From Rotaria socialis (Eukaryota; Rotifera; Eurotatoria; Philodinida; Philodinidae): a stretch of 64,000 bases of DNA. This document shows positions 48,569 through 60,428 of this stretch, piece after piece (within the stretch, counting starts at the first letter, position 1; every line of letters starts with the position of its first letter). The notes under the pieces were generated by a model. That model was not told the origin of the DNA. It saw only the letters and a list, made by a program, of their open reading frames with translations, and ran no database searches. The DNA lies in contig CAJNYU010000394.1 of the NCBI GenBank assembly GCA_905331475.1, forward strand, positions 124,001 through 188,000, in the 5' to 3' direction. Both the position numbers and the translations under genes were made by a program.

Positions 48569-51500
48569 TATTTTAACTTAATTCACAGACATATTATACG
48601 ATGTTTCTGATGACGTTTCTGTTAAAAGTGAATCAATAATATAGATCTTATAACTCAGAGTTAGTCTTTTATTGTCCAATATGTGTTTATAATAAAAGTT
48701 TCTATGCATGAATTGTGTGAAATCGAACTTAAACGCAATTGATGTGGTAACTCGTTTTTATTGAAATCTAATTGTCCCCAGAATATCGAGATTAAGTATC
48801 ACTGATCCTGGCAAAGTTCAATCAGATTTGATTGAATTCTTATGGTGAGATAGAATTCGATTGATTCAGTTCAATGTATTATTTGGTTATTTGTATATAT
48901 TTGTCTAAAAAATGTGATTGAATAGAGAAAAAAAGATATTGAAGTTAAAAACTAATTATAAACATGGAACTTCAAATACGAAAGAAGAAATGCTTACTCT
49001 CAGATAGAGGATTCCCGTAGTAAAAATATGCAAATCTTGAACTCAACGTCCATTAGAGGGATTTCATTAAATTGTTTTACAGAACAACTGATTTAAAAAA
49101 TGAGGTAAATTCTCTATTAGTTAAAACGTTTTGTTCAGTAAAAGAAAGATTATGTGGAGAAAAAAGTGCCATAGTGCCCATCTCAAAAAGTTTTATAGAA
49201 TTATCAATTGATCAATGATCGTAGGAGACACATACTGACAATGGAATATATTATGTTCAGCATGATGAACGTTTAGAAATATTTTTATTCAGCGAACTAA
49301 ATAATCAAATAGAAAACGAAGAAGATGTTTAAAGTTTAGCTGAATATTTTATCGTATTTGATTAAACCTAATATTATTCTTGTAGCATTGAGATCTTTTT
49401 AATTATTCCATTAGTGATAAGTATAATAGAGATATGTATTTCAATATGTTTTCTTAATGCTATCCAGTGATGTAGTTACGCATCTATAAATGCCAATATA
49501 ACCTTTTTAGCTTGGAGAACAGCGGAATGCACTCTATTTTGTTATTATCAGTTTCACATTAAAAAAATGCAACAACAAAACATGAGCTATTATTTAGAAA
49601 ACAATACGAATATTTGTATGTTAGAGTAATTAAAATAGTAAATGATTTATCAAGTTCTCTTCTACGTCAACTAAGGAAATTATTAAATGCACCAATAGCA
49701 ACAGAAGTGCTTTGTATAGAACGTTTCTTGAGAGCGTATGAATCCTATTCGATTATATCAAAGAAAAAATGTGCAATGGAATGAACCGGAATTACAATTT
49801 CGATAGCGATGTGCGTTGTCAGCTTGAAATCTTATTATTAGCGATCGATAATAAGAAAACGAGTTCATTATGTTGTTGTTCTATTTTTCCGTATGTATTT
49901 CTGACCTTTTGAGAAAGAAAAACATCATGACGAAATAATCTATATCAATACTATGGTTGATAGATAAAAAACCTTTTACTCAATAAAATATTTATTTCGT
50001 CTACTATCTATTGAAACACATTCGATGCTCTTCGTTATTTGTATCGTATTGAAATTATTTATGTAACATAGCAGTATGTCGATAACTTTAAGGTCTTCAT
50101 GTAACATACTTCTTCATCAGTGGTGTGAAAGATCGTCATTAACTTTCCTTCCTTTGTATACTAGATGAGAATAATTATAATAAACAACCGTTTGTTTTTT
50201 ACGCAGTTTATTCATATGAGTAAAAGACTATAATCTAATTAAGTATTTCAGACAAGAAATATTTACACGATGATGAGTCGATTCGAACCAATTGTTTTTT
50301 CATGAATTCGTTCGAAAACTTTGTACTCTGTGAATAAATTATTCTCTATCGATTTCTTATAGCCATACACATTTGAGATTAGAAGGAAAAATAAAGTAGG
50401 TGATTTTTAACTTACGTAACACTGAAATTTTAGGATTATTATATTAGTATCATAATTTCTCTTTTTATTAGCTTTTAATTCTATAAGCACTTGCATGCAC
50501 ATCGTCTTAAAGATTAGTAATAAACAATTGTACTTAGTATATAATTTTTCACAACACGATAACGCAATAGAATTTAAGTAGAACAGTTGTCGAAAATAAA
50601 AATCGATTATTTTTCTACTTCTAAACATTAGCTCTTCACGTTAAAATTAGAGTTGATTCTACATTGACTAACAGAGAAGAGAAAACATAATCATGAAGAG
50701 TTAATAGTTTGTAATACAATAGTGGCAACATCATCTAAGTAACATTTATTGTATTTTGATACGAAGTTTATCGCCTATTCATGTAACCTTTTTTATTTTT
50801 TTACTCAGGAGAGACAACAAGCTAAAAAAGAGATCAGTTGATTAATATAAATGTTTAATAACTTGGCAGATGTGCATTTTTTTTATCACGAAGCTTCTAT
50901 TTTCAGACTCAAACATCAATTAATTTATATTCAATTGGTCACTTATCGATTTAAAAATAATATTTCTTCGGTCATAATCTTACTAAAGCGAAATATTGTT
51001 GACAAATCATCTTTTCAAACTTAGTTTCACTCCGATGGTAAATATAAGTAAGTGAAATAATAATTTAGTTTATATTTACCAAACAGTTTTCTGTCTTCGT
51101 TCCGAAGATACATTAGCATACAGTAAATATATTTTCTAAAGAGATCTGCTTTTTTTTCAATTGTGGACTTATAGTAATTTATTTTTCATTGTTTTCATGG
51201 TACCTACGAAATTGTAAATATTCTCTGTCTAATCGAAGCGTTTGGTTGATTCAGAGTCTTCTTTCTGCATTGAAAAATATTTTGAGAAAAGAGCCCTCGT
51301 GACTAATTTGTAAAATAATGCATGTTGCTGCATTTTGTTTCAAACAAAACTTTAAAGCAAACCTCGTGAAGTTTTCTCGTCTTTTCTTCCTTACTATACA
51401 GTTGATTAAGATTAACTTTTTCTTCCACATTTAGTTCAATCAACTAAGGAAGATATTTTTGTTACTTCTCGCACTTAGGTCGCAATACAATAAACATCAT

Positions 51501-52860
51501 TCGACTGATGGCATTTCCAGAATTCCAACTGTTTTTATCCAGAAACAATAACATTGTTTAACATTTCAGATGCACTGTTAGTTACATAACTAACGAAATA
51601 GACTTTTCATCCTAAAGTTTTCTCAAAATAATCTTATCATCTTTTTGCCACACTAAAAAGCAGTGCTTGAAACTATCGTACCAAATTGAAGAGCAAATTG
51701 TGTTCAAAAACGTTTTTCAAAAAATGTTTTTGTTTTACTTTTACAGAGAAAATATGTTGTTTTCTATGATAAGATGTCCGAGAGTTACAACACAGTATAT
51801 TGAAATTACGATAGAACGATATTGTTTGTGTATCGAAATTCTAATAAAAATTCTTAGATTATGTTACAATCTTCTTCTTTATTTCGTCTTCTTATTATTA
51901 TTGCATTCTCACAAGAAGTAATCTTCCTTTCTTTAAACATAAACACTCACTTAAATAGAATAGATACCAGACGAAGAATGGACGGATTGTAAACGTGATA
52001 GAATGAAACCGAAAGAGAAGACAGAACATTCTTATGACAGGACAGACATATCCTGTCAAAGCAGATTAGATGCAATATAGCTCTTTTCTAATAAAATATT
52101 GCTCTGAAAGTTTTCTCTCTCTATCAAGTGTAAAATTATTTGAGTCTTCTAGAATACTATATTCCAAATATATAGTTATTATAAGAACATTATAACCGCT
52201 TCGATCTAGTTTATTTCCAATAAAATATTCTTCGACAACTGAAATGTTAGAATTCGAAACACTCAAAAACATTGAAACTTTCGAGGTTTATTAAGAAGAT
52301 CAGACAACCGTAGCAGGAAGGGCAAGTGATTTTTAGCTCGTACTTTTTCAAGATATTTCACAAGAAAGAAACTAAAACTCTGAAGTTTCCATCACTTTAT
52401 ACTCCATTCATCGAATTCTATGTATTATTGAAGTTCCGAAAGTATTTCATGAAGTCCGCAAACAAGAAAGGTTAGAATACAGAAAGGATACTATAATTTT
52501 GTAAAAATATTTCATGTGTTAAGACAATCTGCTGAAAATTAATTTGAATATAATTACATATCAAGTAATAAATAGAATAGTATTTGATTTGATTTAGCAA
52601 TGCCTTTCTAGTTGAAAGAAAGCTATATGAAATTTCGCTTAATTAACCGAATCAATCCAATTAACAAAGCTGTTGACAAACGAGAATAACTGTTGTTGCT
52701 TTTGCCAATATGTTTATTATTCTTTCCTTGATTCTTCGTTTTATTGTATATATCATTTGCAAAAGAAAACCTACTTAGAACAATAAACCTGATCATAGCA
52801 ATGCATGGTAATAGTTCTGCATTTAAAAGATTGCCCTTTAGTTAGTATTTATTTATTTAT

Positions 52861-52862
52861 TT

Positions 52863-52902
<40 letters not shown>

Positions 52903-52904
52903 TC
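52861..52904. repeat. (TTTC)11 microsatellite
   Basis: Eleven perfect TTTC units, preceded by about three TTTA units, 140 bp upstream of the alkaline phosphatase start codon. Confidence 0.95.
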
Positions 52905-53046
52905 GCTGGTATTGTGCTGAAACAAAAACAGAAGTCTAATAAACTATGTCAATATCCTATTTGAAACACTCAACACGCTGCTAGTAATGATCAAATGATA
53001 TAGTTGTTGCTTCAAGAATAATTGTACAGATAGCACATCTAAAATA

Positions 53047-54814
53047 ATGTCTTTCTTCTCAGAACATCTGCTGCTGATTGTTTATTTCATTTTGTCAAAT
53101 CATAATTTTGTGAATGGCGGCCGAACCGAGTGGACAATTGAAAAAACTGCTTCGTTTTGGAAAGAGCACGGACGCTTATCCATTGAAGAAGCACTCAAAA
53201 GACGTGAAAATACAAAGATCGCAAAAAATGTAATTCTGTTTCTTGGTGATGGCATGGGTATGTCAACTGTGACTGCAGGAAGAATCCGAAAAGGACAACT
53301 TAGAGGAGAATTGGGAGAAGATTTTATTACTGAAATGGAACAATTCGCACATTTAGGTTTAGCTAAAACGTATGTTTATTATTTAAATTTTTTTTTCGTA
53401 TTTTAATATTTCAAATAATCACTTAGATACAACATTGATCATCAAACACCTGATTCAGCAGCTACAGCAACAGCTTATTTATGTGGTATTAAAGCACAAT
53501 TGGGAACACTTGGCTTAGATGGACGAGCAAAACGTGCTAATTGTTCAAGTTCACATGGTACACATATTACAAGTATTTTAAATTGGGCTCAACAACTCGG
53601 TAGATAGTTTCATAGTTCGTTTTTTTCTTCGAAACGTTTGTGTGAGTTTTAATTAATTTCAAGGTAACAAAGTTGGTATTGTGACGACAGCTCGTATTAC
53701 TCATGCAACACCAGCTGCTGCTTACGCTCATGCACCTGAACGTAACTGGGAAGGGTATGATACGCAATTTTTTGGTGATAATGAAGTTAGGCAAGGCTGT
53801 CTTGATATTGCACATCAACTTGTCTTACATTCTCCACCGATTGATATTGTTTTTGGAGGTGGTCGTCGATTTTTTTTCCCAAGTACAACACGTGATGTTG
53901 AAAATTCAACATTATTTAATTCACGTGCAGATAATAAATCACTTATTGATGAATATTGGCGTGGACGTTTCATTTGGAATAAAACTGAAATGAATAAGAT
54001 CGATTTAGGTTCATCAACGCCAATATTAGGATTATTTGATCGGGACCATTTACAGTATGAATCAGATCGAATTGAAAAAGGAAAAGATGAACCAAGTCTA
54101 TCAGAAATGACAACATTTGCTATTGAACATTTTTCTAAAACAAATCAAGGTTTTTTTCTCCTTATTGAAGGTGGAAAAATTGATCATGGACATCATGAAA
54201 CACGACCAAGATATGCCTTAGATGAATTTGTTGAATTCGATACGACAATTGGAAAAGCTATACAATTATTAAAAGAAAAAGGCATTTTTAATGATACACT
54301 ACTTGTTGTCACTGCTGATCATTCACATGTGTTTACTTTTGGTGCTTATTCATCACGTGGTTCAAATATTTTAGGTTTAAGTTCGTTAGAACGATACAAT
54401 GTAAGTGATATTGATAAATTACCTATTAATATAATTGCTTATGGAAATGGACCAAATTTTCAAGCACCAAGAAATGCAACGTACCTCTATTCTCTTGATA
54501 CTAATTCAACTAGATATTTAGCTCCAACAGCTTTACCCATGAAATCTGAAACGCATGGTGGCGAAGATGTACCTGTGTATGCTCACGGACCTTGGAGTCA
54601 TTTATTTATTGGAACCATGGAGCAAAGTACGATTGCACATAAAATGGCATATGCTGCATGTTGGGGAGATTATATAAATAGAGATGGTTGTCCATCGAAA
54701 ACTGCGACACCATCAATATCAAATGTGATATGTTCAAAGAGCTCATTTATATTAACTGAAATTCTTATTTTATTTTTTTATTATATCTACTTTTGTGCCC
54801 ATGTAATCAAATGA
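53047..54814 (+). CDS. Alkaline phosphatase, secreted and probably GPI-anchored
   Basis: Three exons, 53047-53369, 53427-53599 and 53664-54814, join in frame to 548 residues; introns are 57 and 64 bp. Animal-type alkaline phosphatase features: an N-terminal signal peptide (HLLLIVYFILSN, about 1-24), NVILFLGDGMGMSTVTA with the first metal Asp, HQTPDSAATATAY with the phosphoserine nucleophile Ser118, ITHATPAAAYAH, LLIEGGKIDHGHH and VTADHSHVF with zinc ligands, and ETHGGEDVPVYAHGPWSHLF near the end of the catalytic domain. The C-terminal 25 residues are hydrophobic (LTEILILFFYYIYF) after a Ser-rich stretch, the arrangement of a GPI-attachment signal. It hydrolyses phosphate monoesters at the cell surface using two Zn2+ and one Mg2+. 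All key residues look present. Confidence 0.94.
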
Positions 54815-57297
54815 TGAATGAAAAAGTTGTTTCCTCATATTATAAAACCTTATCTTTTTAAAACAAAATACGATTTTTTCAACGTATTTCAACAAAACAA
54901 TAGGCATAAAAGAAAACAAAAATTAAAAACATCTATTCATCTTCCTTATTAAATTAGTTCTCAAAAGTTGTCGATATAACATGTAGGATCTTTTCTAGTA
55001 ACACACACCGATGAGTCAATCTTTTAAGAAAAAAAACAATCAAATAAATACTTCGAAATTGATAATAAACTATCCAAATGATTTGAAGTTTATAATAATG
55101 ATCGACATTAAAATAAATTGTAACAAACCTTATCGATCATATTTGTGGAACAACATATAAAACGAGTGTTTAAGTATCTAAGGTGCAAATCTACACCCCT
55201 CCCCAGTTCTCATGACCCCTGCCGGCCGTGACAAAAGTTGTTGATATAAAATTCAAGACCATACATAAATAACATCTCGTTATAATATACGAACTACTTC
55301 TTTATTTTTTTTTAATCATGCTGAATTTTATTCGTGGCATCCATACATTTTTTTGGTGATTTTGTACAATTTTTGCAAACGCTTACGAAACATGCATCTT
55401 GTGAGGATTAAGTAAAAGGTCGATGAAGACATGTGTCATAAAATAGATAAAAATTATCAATCTCTCTGTGATTAGACACCAGCAGTTACATTGTGTTTCA
55501 TATTTTATTCCGCAGAGATTGCATTAACAGCTTCTAAATTTTTAAAGACTAGTTTCACCAATGATTATTAATAGGTTTATCTGAAGTTTCTAATTTGATC
55601 ATAATTATTTATAAAACCTGTAAATTAGTTATTATATTCTGATGAATCATTGTCAGATATGACAGATATAAATAAACTCGTCAACTTTTTGTTTTGTACA
55701 ATGAAAACATATTCATATAGATTTAAAGATATCAAAGTTTTAATATAAATTTGATTATTGTAATAAGGAAAGACCGAGTATGAAACATTCGAAACTAAAT
55801 TAAAAGAGATCTTCCTTCAATAAAATCCACAATCGATTGATTTATTTGAGAAAAATACCATGATGATATAGAATTTGCTATTTTTTCATCATGAATTATT
55901 CGAATAGAATTATAATACAAAAAACAAATGTCTTTAATAATTGAATATATATTTTTATTTAATAAGAGAAAAATAGAAATGTTCAACGCTATATTTTCTC
56001 ATGATATTTCACATATATTGTTTTTGTTTGACAGATAAAAAGCCAATCGTTTTCCATAATTTTTATTATTTGATGAAAGAAGAAATTGTATTAAATAAAG
56101 TAAAATTTGGTGAATTTCTTATTGAAAATCAATTAAATAAGGTAAGAAAAATAGCTGAATACGAATAATTTGTGTTATTAATTGAGATAATGGAATTATC
56201 AAATATTTCAATATGTATTAAAAAATGAAAAAGTAAACACCACAAAATTTAAAAAAAACTATTTAATCGTGTTTCATTTAAAAAAATATTAATATAAAAT
56301 ATGCATCCGGTAAACCTTTTAGAAAAGATATTTTTATATTTATTCTTTCACTTTAACTTTTTCGAATAGAAATTCCATAATTCATATTAGACGGAACAAA
56401 AACAATTGTAAATGATAAATGAAGACTGTACGCCATTCTGGATAAGTGCGAACCCATGCAAAACAAAGAGGAAGAATAATACTCAACATAGTACTGGTTT
56501 AAAATAAAAATTTGGGTCTATATTTAGTAGTTCTTATTGGCAATGAAGGTTCCAACGAGAATAATTGTATTTCGACATCATATTCGATAGTGCATCTGTT
56601 ATGGGGTGTGAATAACGTGGGTTCGAATCCTACTAAAAGAATACAATTTTTACTCGTTGTTGAATTTTCGATTATCATATTATCTTGCCTAGTGGTTCTC
56701 TTTTCCACATAAACTTCTACAATTTATGATTATTCTGTTAATATTGAAAAACATAGCACGAGCATTTATATCTCTTTGGATTTAATTTCAAATAATCTTC
56801 AGAGCTGACAGCTTGTGCTAGAGTATTAGTGAGATTTCGCTATCGACATTTAATTTCAAATGTCTATGTCGTTAGTAAATCTTGTACAAATTAATAATCT
56901 AATATTTCTTTTAAGAAAACGTTATACAATGAATATATGATCAATACATCATTGATTTACTTCTATGATTCAAGTCTAATGATCGAACACGAAATCGTTA
57001 TTTTTCTTTTTAATATCTTTCAAAAATAGCGAAAGTCATCAGAATATAACGTTTGAATGAAGTTGAGTCTAATTAAAAATATTGAATAAATCTTTTCGTT
57101 TTTCTTAGATATTCAACTATTGATGAATGATAATCATTTTCGTCTGATAAGATAGTAATTTAAAATAATTGTTGTCTCTTTTTGTTTTCTTCATAAAAAA
57201 ATTAAACTCAACTTATCTATCATTTATCATCAAGCACATTTTTTCCTTATAGTTTACATCAAATCTACATGTAAAATATACAAATACATAAACAATA
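54815..57297. other. Intergenic region
   Basis: AT-rich except for a brief GC-rich patch at about 55190-55235 (CCCCTCCCCAG, CTGCCGGCCGTGAC). A tRNA T-arm-like sequence lies at 56617-56633 but no full cloverleaf forms. No coding exon recognised. Confidence 0.45.
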
Positions 57298-58113
57298 ATG
57301 TTATTACGAAATTTTTCGTCAATTCGAATTTTCACATCGATATTACGTAGAAATCATACATTAATTAATCACAAACTTTATCCATTACATGATCGTAAAT
57401 CAATTGAATATAATCAATTAATATTAAAAAGTCGTCAAGAATTTATTTCAACCGGTTGTTTATATCTTCCTCATTTTTTAACGACAGAAACTCGTTCAAC
57501 AATTCTTAATGAAATTAATTCTATATTAACTAATTCATCACAAAATTTATATAATTCCTACGTAGAACATACAGAAAATCTATATAATACATCATCACCT
57601 GAAACAAATTTAAATGAAATTGAGTCAAGTAGTAAAACAATAATTGCATTTGATCAAATTTCACATGAATCTCTTCTTCGTAAAATTTATTCATGGAATC
57701 CATTAATCGATTTTATAACAGATGTCATTCAGATTTATCCAAATCTTTATCCAAGTTGTGATGAATTAGGTGCTTTATATATAAATATTTATCGTCAATC
57801 AAATAAACTTAGTTGGCATACTGATCATTCACATTTTTTTGTGAATCTTATTTTACAAGGAGCATCAATTTCTAATGAAGGCCTATTCGAGTATAAAACA
57901 AAAACTAATAATGAAATAATCAGTCGAACAGATTTTCAAGCTGGTGGTCTTGTACTTTTTAATGGTCGAACTTATTCACATCGTATAACTGAAGTTCGTT
58001 TATCGAAATTACCTCGTATTAATGCAATTCTTACGTATGATTGTCATCCTAATCATCGTTTAAGTAATTATGTTTTGCGAAAATTTTTTGGGCGTACAAC
58101 GAAAAAACAATAA
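57298..58113 (+). CDS. Small Fe(II)/2-oxoglutarate oxygenase (phytanoyl-CoA hydroxylase-like)
   Basis: A single-exon frame of 271 residues. The double-stranded beta-helix core shows KLSWHTDHSHFFVNLILQG with the iron ligands His174 and Asp176, a GLFEYKT strand, the distal ligand His228 in YSHRITEV, and Arg240 in PRINAILTYD as the likely 2-oxoglutarate anchor. Asp in the HxD position predicts hydroxylation rather than halogenation (related halogenases have Gly or Ala there). The segment HFFVNLILQGAS...GLFEY resembles bacterial ArpA/HalB-type proteins of unassigned substrate as well as the broader PhyH family. The N-terminal 20 residues (MLLRNFSSIRIFTSILRRN) are basic, Ser/Arg-rich and free of acidic residues, consistent with a mitochondrial presequence. 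No introns. Confidence 0.82.
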   Translation: MLLRNFSSIRIFTSILRRNHTLINHKLYPLHDRKSIEYNQLILKSRQEFISTGCLYLPHFLTTETRSTILNEINSILTNSSQNLYNSYVEHTENLYNTSSPETNLNEIESSSKTIIAFDQISHESLLRKIYSWNPLIDFITDVIQIYPNLYPSCDELGALYINIYRQSNKLSWHTDHSHFFVNLILQGASISNEGLFEYKTKTNNEIISRTDFQAGGLVLFNGRTYSHRITEVRLSKLPRINAILTYDCHPNHRLSNYVLRKFFGRTTKKQ

Positions 58114-58266
58114 GGAATGCGAAACATGTACAGAGATTTTTACTTTTCATTCATTGAAAAGAGGAAAAACATCAAACAAAAAAGAAATACAATAGATTCA
58201 TCAATAAAAATAAAAGAAGATTAATTGTTCTCTGATAGATTTTTCTAAGAGAATCCAAGATTCAAG

Positions 58267-60428
58267 TTAATTTTGAATATTTCCATCAATGTCAGCCGTT
58301 AGATGACATTCTTCTAATTCCATCGGAGACTTTTTCTATTGAATAAACGAAAATAAAAAATTTGAATTTTCAAAATATACATTATGTTTGATGAACTCTA
58401 CTGGTGAATTTGAATTTGGATCTAAATATGTTCGGTTTTCCTCACTAGCTCTTCTGTTCCGAAATTGATCTTTTTTCCCTAGATATTGTTTCCAACGGTA
58501 CCAAAATTGTGTTGTTTCTAAACGTCTAGATATTGTTTCACGAACCTTGAAGAAATCAATTAAACTATCTCAATAATAAAAAGAAAATGTGATATTACTT
58601 CAACATTAAGAAAACAATAAAGTAACGAACAAAAAAATCCTTGTAATGTCATCAGGAAAACATTTATTGAACTGTAGACCGCAAATATGGTAAGCGGCTT
58701 GTCATCTTTGAACAACAGAAGAATAAAAGAAAACAAATAGAAACGTTTCTATAGATAATTTTCTCAACTAATTACCTGCTGATGTAAACGTTTCAAGTAC
58801 ATATGTAATACCTAATAAAGGTAATAGAAAAATAGCTGCTTTAACAGCTTTTCTAAAAATTTGAAATTTATAATAGATAAATAAAAATGAATAAATAAAT
58901 AAAACAAATATTTACCGAAGAGATTTTACATTCATTGAACCGCGACGTTTACTAAAATAAATTTAACATTAAACCGTCATCAATAATAAAACCCTAGCAG
59001 AAAATTTTATTCAACTCTTTTTTTTTTGTTAAAATTAATATTTTCTAAGTAGTTTAGAGGCTTTTAACTTACTCTTCACGTAGTTGTTTCTCTGAACCTT
59101 CTTTGATTTTAACCATTAAAACTCGCGTAATATTTAATAAAAATATTATGTTGATCTAAAAGAATAATAATAATAAAAGATAAATTCTTCTAAAAATCAA
59201 TTCTAAAATTAAACTTACAATCATCACTGCATATCGAGGTCCATCAATCACCCAATAATATTTCAAATGATTATAATTATTGAAACATCTATAAAAAAAA
59301 TAAAATAAAAGCGTATATTCAGTCCTTTAACATCAATTTAAACCTACCTGCGATCACGTTCTTTGATAAACATAATGATACTCCAACTTAATGTTAAACA
59401 AAATGGTAAAACTATTAAATAATATATTGAATAAAAATTCAGACATAAAAAAATAATACTTGATACATACCCCAACCAATTATATGAAAATAATATGTTT
59501 TGAAATGGTTTTTAAAAACACTCACAGTTAAAATACTATGTAGATGAATTCCTTCACATAGCATCCACATGAACATCGCTGTTATACCAAATTGTAAAAA
59601 TGAAATGAATAATGGACAAATACCATCAAATATAGCTGTTTTAGGATACATATAAACACTCCCATTAACATCGCATTCATTTTTCGGTGAATTTTTCAAT
59701 TGAACCATTTGAAGGCTTAATATAATTTATTCGTTTAAAGAAAATACTGATTTATTTTTTTCTTAGAGTAAATACGTACCCATATGTTGTTAATCGAGCA
59801 ATAATTTGAATGAGAATAGCTAATAGAAGATTGATATGAATTTTTGTTCGACTGCAGTATAATGATCTATTGAGAAAAAGAAAATTCGATTTTTTTTTGG
59901 TTTTTTTCTTCTTCTTTTTTCCGACTTACTTAAAGGAAAAAAATATAAACAGTGAAATAAGAATACTAGTCAATGATATAGATAGTCCAGCTAATTCAAA
60001 ATAACGAAGAGCTCGAACAATTCTTTCGAAAACCTTTTCAAAACAAAACATGAATCAAATAAATAAAACTCAATGAACTTCTTTTTGTTTTTTTCACAAA
60101 CTTCTCTTTCTTCTGGTGGTCTTCGAATGTATGATTTATCCAATAAAGCCAAAATATCCGGATAAAAACATGGTGCAAAGCTAACATTAGACCATTTTCC
60201 AGATGGAAGACAATATCGACTGAAAAATTCTAAAAAGCAACCACATTTCGTTAAAACTTCAATAAATGATTAATACTAACTTGATGAATCAACACCTGGG
60301 TGGCGCAATGCAGAACAAGAAATATTCACTAATTCATCTGCGTCAGTTTGTGGCCAACAAAAAAATTCAAATAAAGCAGGACAATATGAATTGTTATATA
60401 ATAAATTATCGCTTGTTGATTCGGACAT
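58267..60428 (-). CDS. Class B (secretin-family) G-protein-coupled receptor
   Basis: Thirteen exons join in frame to 460 residues: 60428-60281, 60229-60102, 60033-59930, 59866-59780, 59715-59471, 59411-59348, 59288-59219, 59155-59073, 58951-58916, 58852-58776, 58705-58599, 58545-58381, 58335-58267. The N-terminus is a hormone-receptor domain (CPALFEFFCWPQTDADE, CLPSGKWSNVSFAPC). TM1 lies in exon 3, TM2 begins LYCSRTKIHINLLLA, TM3 carries MFMWMLCEGIHLHSIL, TM4 follows HIIGWG, TM5 is IFLLNITRVLM, TM6 is KAVKAAIFLLPLLGITYVL and TM7 ends QGFFCSLLYCFLNVEV, the hallmark of the class. The cytoplasmic tail has about 90 residues. It should bind a peptide hormone (PDF-, DH- or CRF-type ligands are typical in invertebrates; which one is unknown) and act through Gs. 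The predicted start lacks a signal peptide, so an upstream exon is probably missing. Confidence 0.92.

Larger units (their letters stand above)
47191..53046. other. 5.9-kb gene-free region
   Basis: The longest stretch without any coding sequence I can recognise. It is AT-rich, contains the paired telomere-like tracts at 48.5 kb and ends in tetranucleotide repeats at about 52.85-52.90 kb. Short open frames are low in complexity and I do not regard them as genes. Confidence 0.5.

Noticed and set aside
56564..56647. tRNA-like T-arm (GTGGG-TTCGAAT-CCTAC) flanked by ATTGTATT / AATACAAT
   Set aside because: The B-box-like part is good, but no A box, D-arm or anticodon arm forms and the 7-nt acceptor strand after the T-arm has no partner at the right distance. 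Probably a tRNA relic or chance; tRNAscan-SE would decide.
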